A stretch of DNA of 18,404 nucleotides from a bacterium (GTDB lineage Bacteria > UBA9089 > JAHJRX01), in the NCBI GenBank assembly GCA_030017825.1, contig JASEGW010000019.1:1-18404 (forward strand), written 5' to 3'. Numbering within the stretch: position 1 is the first letter of the stretch; each line of letters opens with the position of its first letter. The notes below the pieces were generated by a model. It was not told where the DNA came from and did not search any database. It saw only the letters and a program-made list of their open reading frames with translations. A program made the position numbers and the translations under genes. Positions 15,640 through 18,404 of the stretch are shown piece after piece.

Positions 15640-16095
15640 ATGATAGAAGGAGTAAAAACCAAAAAATTAAGAATAATTCCTGATGAACGAGGAAGATTAA
15701 TGGAGATGTTAAGGTGCGATGATGAAATGTTTTCTAAATTTGGCCAATTATATATGACTACAGCTTATCCAGGAGTAGTTAAAGGATGGCATTATCATAA
15801 GATCCAATGTGATAATATGGTGGTAGTTTCTGGAATGATGAAGATTGTTCTTTACGATAGTCGGGAAGATTCGCCTACTTATAACGAGGTAAATGAATTC
15901 TTTATGGGAGAAAATAATCAAATTTTACTTCATATTCCTCAATTAGTTTGCCATGGTTTCAAATGTATTAGCGACAAAGAAGCTATGGTAATCAATTGTC
16001 CTACAGAAGTTTATAATTATAAAGAACCAGATGAATACAGATTGGATCCTCACAACAATGATATTCCTTACTCTTGGCACCGAAAAGATGGATGA
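15640..16095 (+). CDS. dTDP-4-dehydrorhamnose 3,5-epimerase family cupin
   Basis: A 151-residue RmlC-like protein. Conserved features are PDERGRLMEML near the start, the active-site region VVKGWHYHKIQ with His51 and His53, then MMKIVLYDSRED, IPQLVCHGF and EVYNYKEPDEYRLDPHNN, where Tyr127 and Asp136 fit the family's C-terminal motif. It is shorter than typical RmlC (about 180) and has GWHYH where RmlC usually has G-L-H, so it belongs to the shorter branch found in polysaccharide loci. Its product may be a sugar other than rhamnose. The neighbouring rfbB would supply dTDP-4-keto-6-deoxyglucose. Ribosome site AAAGGAG at 15627-15633, 6 bases before the ATG. No rfbA or rfbD is in the window. Confidence 0.85.
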   Translation: MIEGVKTKKLRIIPDERGRLMEMLRCDDEMFSKFGQLYMTTAYPGVVKGWHYHKIQCDNMVVVSGMMKIVLYDSREDSPTYNEVNEFFMGENNQILLHIPQLVCHGFKCISDKEAMVINCPTEVYNYKEPDEYRLDPHNNDIPYSWHRKDG

Positions 16096-16244
16096 TTAAT
16101 AATATTTAGATAGATTAAGATTGCAAGGTTTTCAGCTTACTAAAAAAATGCTAAAGATAGTTAAAGCCATTTAAAAGATGGGCTTAATTATATGAAGTAT
16201 AACTTATGGCTTAGTTGCATATATAAGATTAAATTAAATTTTTC

Positions 16245-16273
16245 TTGACATTATTTGTTTAAAATAGTATATT
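16245..16273 (+). promoter_or_regulatory. Near-consensus sigma70 promoter, probably giving a leaderless mRNA
   Basis: TTGACA (16245-16250), exactly 17 bases, then TATATT (16268-16273). The expected start, 6-8 bases after the -10 box, falls at 16279-16282, only a few bases before the ATG at 16283. There is no Shine-Dalgarno sequence, so the mRNA is probably leaderless. Confidence 0.75.
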
Positions 16274-16282
16274 GTTCAAGTT

Positions 16283-16633
16283 ATGAACATATCTGTAATA
16301 GAAAAAGAAGAAGTACTTCACTTACTTAATCACCTAAAAAAATCCCCTCAGACAAACCAGCGAATCTTGTCTAAAACTTTAGGCACATCTTTAGGTAAAG
16401 TAAATTTCATTTTAAAAGAATTAGGTAAGAAGGGATGGATTAAAATAAAAAGAGCAAGTCAGTCTAAAAATAAGCTTGCTTATATTTATATATTAACCCC
16501 TGAAGGCATAAAGCAAAAAACTAAGTTAACCAGTATGTTTCTTAAACGAAAAATAGAGGAATATAATAGATTAAAAAAGGAAATAGAGAAATTAGAGCTT
16601 GAGTTAGAAAATATGCAGATTAAAACTAATTGA
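16283..16633 (+). CDS. EPS-associated MarR-family transcriptional regulator
   Basis: 116 residues with a winged-helix DNA-binding fold: helices around LLNHLKKSPQTNQRILSKTLG, recognition helix SLGKVNFILKELGKKGWIKI and the wing with LAYIYILTPEGIKQKTKLT. It ends with a charged helix, FLKRKIEEYNRLKKEIEKLE, that likely dimerises. This layout is that of the MarR-type regulators found at exopolysaccharide loci, which fits rfbB and the rfbC-family gene just upstream. The promoter puts transcription start almost at the ATG and there is no ribosome site. The stop codon TGA at 16631-16633 overlaps a possible TTG start of the next gene. It probably regulates polysaccharide genes, its own promoter, or both. 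Confidence 0.88.
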   Translation: MNISVIEKEEVLHLLNHLKKSPQTNQRILSKTLGTSLGKVNFILKELGKKGWIKIKRASQSKNKLAYIYILTPEGIKQKTKLTSMFLKRKIEEYNRLKKEIEKLELELENMQIKTN

Positions 16634-16710
16634 ATTTTTCTTTCTGCCAATTAGTGGCTATAAAAGTAACTATTATATTTATAAGTATTAGTTTAATTTA
16701 TAGATTTATT

Positions 16711-17595
16711 ATGATAAACAATATTGCCCAATTTAGATTAAATAAAAAAATAAATAAATTACCATTTGAAGTTATTGCTGTAGTGCTATTTGGTTCTTGG
16801 GCAAAAGGGGCAAACGAAGAACATTCTGATTGTGATCTTTTAATAGTTGCTAATAAAATTCACCCAAGAAAGAATAGAAGAGGTAGTGAAATAGCAACAA
16901 TAAAAAGAATATTCTCATTAGGACTGCCTTCAGACATTTTACTTCTCACGCCTATGGAGTGTATATCTAATTTTAAAAATCATAATCCTCTTTTTTTGGA
17001 TATCTGCGAAGAAGGCTTTATTATTTTTGATAAAGAAAATTTTATAAAAAGTCTCATAAAAGAAACCAAAAATTATATTTCTACAAAAGGAATTGAGAGA
17101 TTAGACAATGGATGGAAATTTCCGGTAGCTATGCACACGCCTTCTTATCTTTCTGCAGTAAGCCAAAAAGATTTTGCTAAAGTTATGCTTAAAGATGGCG
17201 AAAGAGATTATCAAATAGGAGAAAAGCTTATAGAAGAACACTTTTTTGATAAAGCTGTTTATCATTTTCAACAAGCAGTAGAAAAAGCTATAAAATCTGT
17301 GCTTATTTGCTTTGGGATATTTAAAAAAACACATTTTGTTGGCGAAATTTTACTAAAAGAGTTAGAAAATATAGAGATGGAAGAAAAGTGGAAGGATAAG
17401 CTTAAAGATATAGCTATTATATGTGAAGAGATAGAACCAGAAGTAACTTGGAGTAGGTATCCAGGTATTGATAATGATGCTCTTTGGATTCCTTATGAAG
17501 AATATACCAAAGAAGATGCAGCTATTGTTGCCCATAAGGCAAAAAAAGTGACAGATATTTCAAAGAATTTTTATAAATATTGGTTTAAGATGTAA
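16711..17595 (+). CDS. Nucleotidyltransferase-HEPN fusion protein
   Basis: One polypeptide joining a minimal nucleotidyltransferase (MNT) and a HEPN domain. With ATG 16711 it has 294 residues: GSWAKG at 28-33 and Asp40/Asp42 in SDCDLLIV form the metal and nucleotide site, and a third Asp follows in SDILLLTPME. The HEPN part (about 160-290) has AVYHFQQAVEKAIKSVL, KTHFVGEILLKEL and TWSRYPG. I find no R-x4-6-H ribonuclease motif, so toxic RNase activity is unlikely; the HEPN half may bind a substrate or tRNA-like ligand. A longer frame begins at TTG 16630 and overlaps the regulator stop as TTGA, but adds 27 hydrophobic residues that do not fit a cytosolic enzyme; I prefer 16711. Neither start has a clear ribosome site. 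It probably shares a transcript with the regulator. Confidence 0.75.
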   Translation: MINNIAQFRLNKKINKLPFEVIAVVLFGSWAKGANEEHSDCDLLIVANKIHPRKNRRGSEIATIKRIFSLGLPSDILLLTPMECISNFKNHNPLFLDICEEGFIIFDKENFIKSLIKETKNYISTKGIERLDNGWKFPVAMHTPSYLSAVSQKDFAKVMLKDGERDYQIGEKLIEEHFFDKAVYHFQQAVEKAIKSVLICFGIFKKTHFVGEILLKELENIEMEEKWKDKLKDIAIICEEIEPEVTWSRYPGIDNDALWIPYEEYTKEDAAIVAHKAKKVTDISKNFYKYWFKM

Positions 17596-17621
17596 CTGTC
17601 AACCAATTCGGTAATACTCTC

Positions 17622-17641
17622 TACCCAAAATAGGGTATAAT
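17622..17641 (+). promoter_or_regulatory. Dyad overlapping a -10 box
   Basis: TACCC-aaaata-GGGTA (17622-17637) is a perfect 5-base dyad whose right arm overlaps TATAAT at 17636-17641. It could be an operator on a promoter for the downstream MNT/HEPN pair, 230 bases away. No good -35 box is seen. The rest of the 276-base gap (17596-17871) holds no gene I can support. Confidence 0.3.
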
Positions 17642-17871
17642 ATCTTTGAAGAAACAATATTAAAAGAAAGAATTATTTTAGTTAAATCTTAGGAACAGAT
17701 CAAAAAAGGAATATAATTTGGTTGAGCAATCAAGCAAAGTAAAAATATGAGTATGAATTAAAATATTTTATTTGGAAAATTGATAAAAAATATTTCTCCT
17801 AAAACAAGATTAAGAAAAAAGATAAAGAACAGAAAATAGAAAAATAGTAATATCAAAAGGTTGATAATGTA

Positions 17872-18213
17872 GTGAATAAAAAAAATAAAATAGGATTTGA
17901 ACACAATATTTTACAAGAAATAATAATGAGAATAAGTAGAGATTTTGATCCTGAAAAAATAATCTTATTTGGTTCGTATAGTTATGGAAAACTTACAGTG
18001 GACAGTGATATAGATTTGTTGATTATTAAAGAAAACGTTAAATCCAAAAGAAACACAGCTGTCAAAATAAGAAAAGTTTTACGCGGTTTAAAAAAACCTT
18101 TTGATATTATCGTCACTACTCCAAAAGAGTTTGAGTTTTTCAGCAAAGAATGGATTAATTCTGTATATGCAGAAGCCAAGAGAAAAGGAATTGTTATTTA
18201 TGAAAGAGTATGA
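17872..18213 (+). CDS. Minimal nucleotidyltransferase (MNT), probable MntA-type partner of HEPN
   Basis: 113 residues. FGSYSYGKLTVDSDIDLLII carries the nucleotidyltransferase signature GSx10DxD (Gly34, Ser35, Asp46, Asp48), and Asp78 in FDIIVTT is the likely third metal ligand. In HEPN/MNT pairs such proteins can act as antitoxins that transfer AMP to the HEPN toxin; whether this one does is not shown. The start is a GTG with AAAGG 11 bases upstream. Its 3' end overlaps a HEPN-like gene by 14 bases, the usual arrangement of a coupled pair. It is not a close copy of the MNT half of the fusion upstream. Confidence 0.82.
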   Translation: MNKKNKIGFEHNILQEIIMRISRDFDPEKIILFGSYSYGKLTVDSDIDLLIIKENVKSKRNTAVKIRKVLRGLKKPFDIIVTTPKEFEFFSKEWINSVYAEAKRKGIVIYERV

Positions 18214-18370
18214 GCAGTTTTTAGAATTAGCTGAGTCAGAATTGCTTCTTGTTAAAAAAATTATAGATGATGAAGAAATAAGAGAAGAATTAATACTATT
18301 TCATATACAGCAAGTTATTGAAAAGACTATAAAAGCTATTTTATCGTATAATAGACTTACTGCGAAATAA
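18200..18370 (+). pseudogene. Truncated or frameshifted HEPN-domain protein
   Basis: ATG 18200 opens a 56-residue frame, MKEYEQFLELAESELLLVKK onward, with FHIQQVIEKTIKAIL, which matches the first two helices of a HEPN domain. HEPN proteins are normally about 110-140 residues, so the second half is missing. After the TAA at 18368-18370, the next frame stays open to the window end and reads NKSVILQKCYNSF, which resembles the K-x-H-x-L-x-x-L-L-x-x-C segment that follows in HEPN proteins. A one-base change near 18365 may therefore have broken the gene. AGGA lies 10 bases upstream of the ATG, and the gene overlaps the MNT gene by 14 bases. It may also continue beyond the window. Confidence 0.55.
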
Positions 18371-18404
18371 ATCAGTTATTTTACAAAAATGCTATAATTC
18401 CTTT

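Noticed and set aside
16160..16185. Terminator hairpin after the rfbC-family gene (AAGCCAT / ATGGGCTT)
   Set aside because: The stem needs a bulge and no run of Ts follows.
18101..18199. Upstream extension of the HEPN-like gene to ATG 18101
   Set aside because: It would overlap the MNT gene by 113 bases and adds residues unlike HEPN; ATG 18200 gives the usual short overlap and a ribosome site.

Overview
The window is AT-rich bacterial chromosome (roughly 30% GC by eye). It has short intergenic gaps, Shine-Dalgarno sites of the GGAGG type and recognisable sigma70 promoters. The housekeeping genes (arginine biosynthesis, SMC, alanyl-tRNA synthetase) are full length and look bacterial. The mix of an arginine operon, an HD-GYP response regulator under a sigma54-type promoter, an EPS-type MarR regulator and MNT/HEPN genes fits an uncultured anaerobic, low-GC candidate-phylum genome. 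I cannot name the phylum from sequence alone. No rRNA, tRNA, CRISPR array or intact transposase was seen.

Layout. Positions 124-3144 (minus strand) hold a tight argB-argD-argF operon, read leftward from a good sigma70 promoter at 3173-3201. The ArgB N-terminal helix suggests an arginine-inhibited kinase. Positions 3425-7006 (plus) hold a complete smc. Positions 7007-7535 are a 529-base gap with a near-consensus sigma54 (-24/-12) promoter at 7303-7319, an upstream dyad at enhancer distance and a possible 35-residue membrane peptide. They lead into a receiver-GAF-HD-GYP protein (7536-9221) that probably degrades cyclic-di-GMP. A convergent hairpin at 9226-9250 separates it from alaS (minus), which shares an operon and a strong promoter with a 98-residue conserved protein of unknown role. 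A macrodomain (ADP-ribose hydrolase type) gene follows on the minus strand.

The right third (13401 onward, plus strand) is accessory. It starts with a lipoprotein with two carboxypeptidase-regulatory-like domains, whose 3' end runs into an out-of-frame remnant of a beta-propeller gene. Next come rfbB and an rfbC-family cupin for deoxysugar nucleotide synthesis. Then comes an EPS-associated MarR-family regulator that appears to be read from a leaderless mRNA. It overlaps, or lies just before, a fused nucleotidyltransferase-HEPN protein. A second, separate MNT gene follows, with a HEPN partner that stops after 56 residues at the window edge.

The points most worth a second look are the sigma54/enhancer/small-peptide arrangement before the HD-GYP regulator, the leaderless marR-type gene next to the MNT-HEPN fusion, the broken HEPN partner and the lipoprotein/propeller junction. 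I did not find a clearly new multi-gene defence or biosynthetic system.
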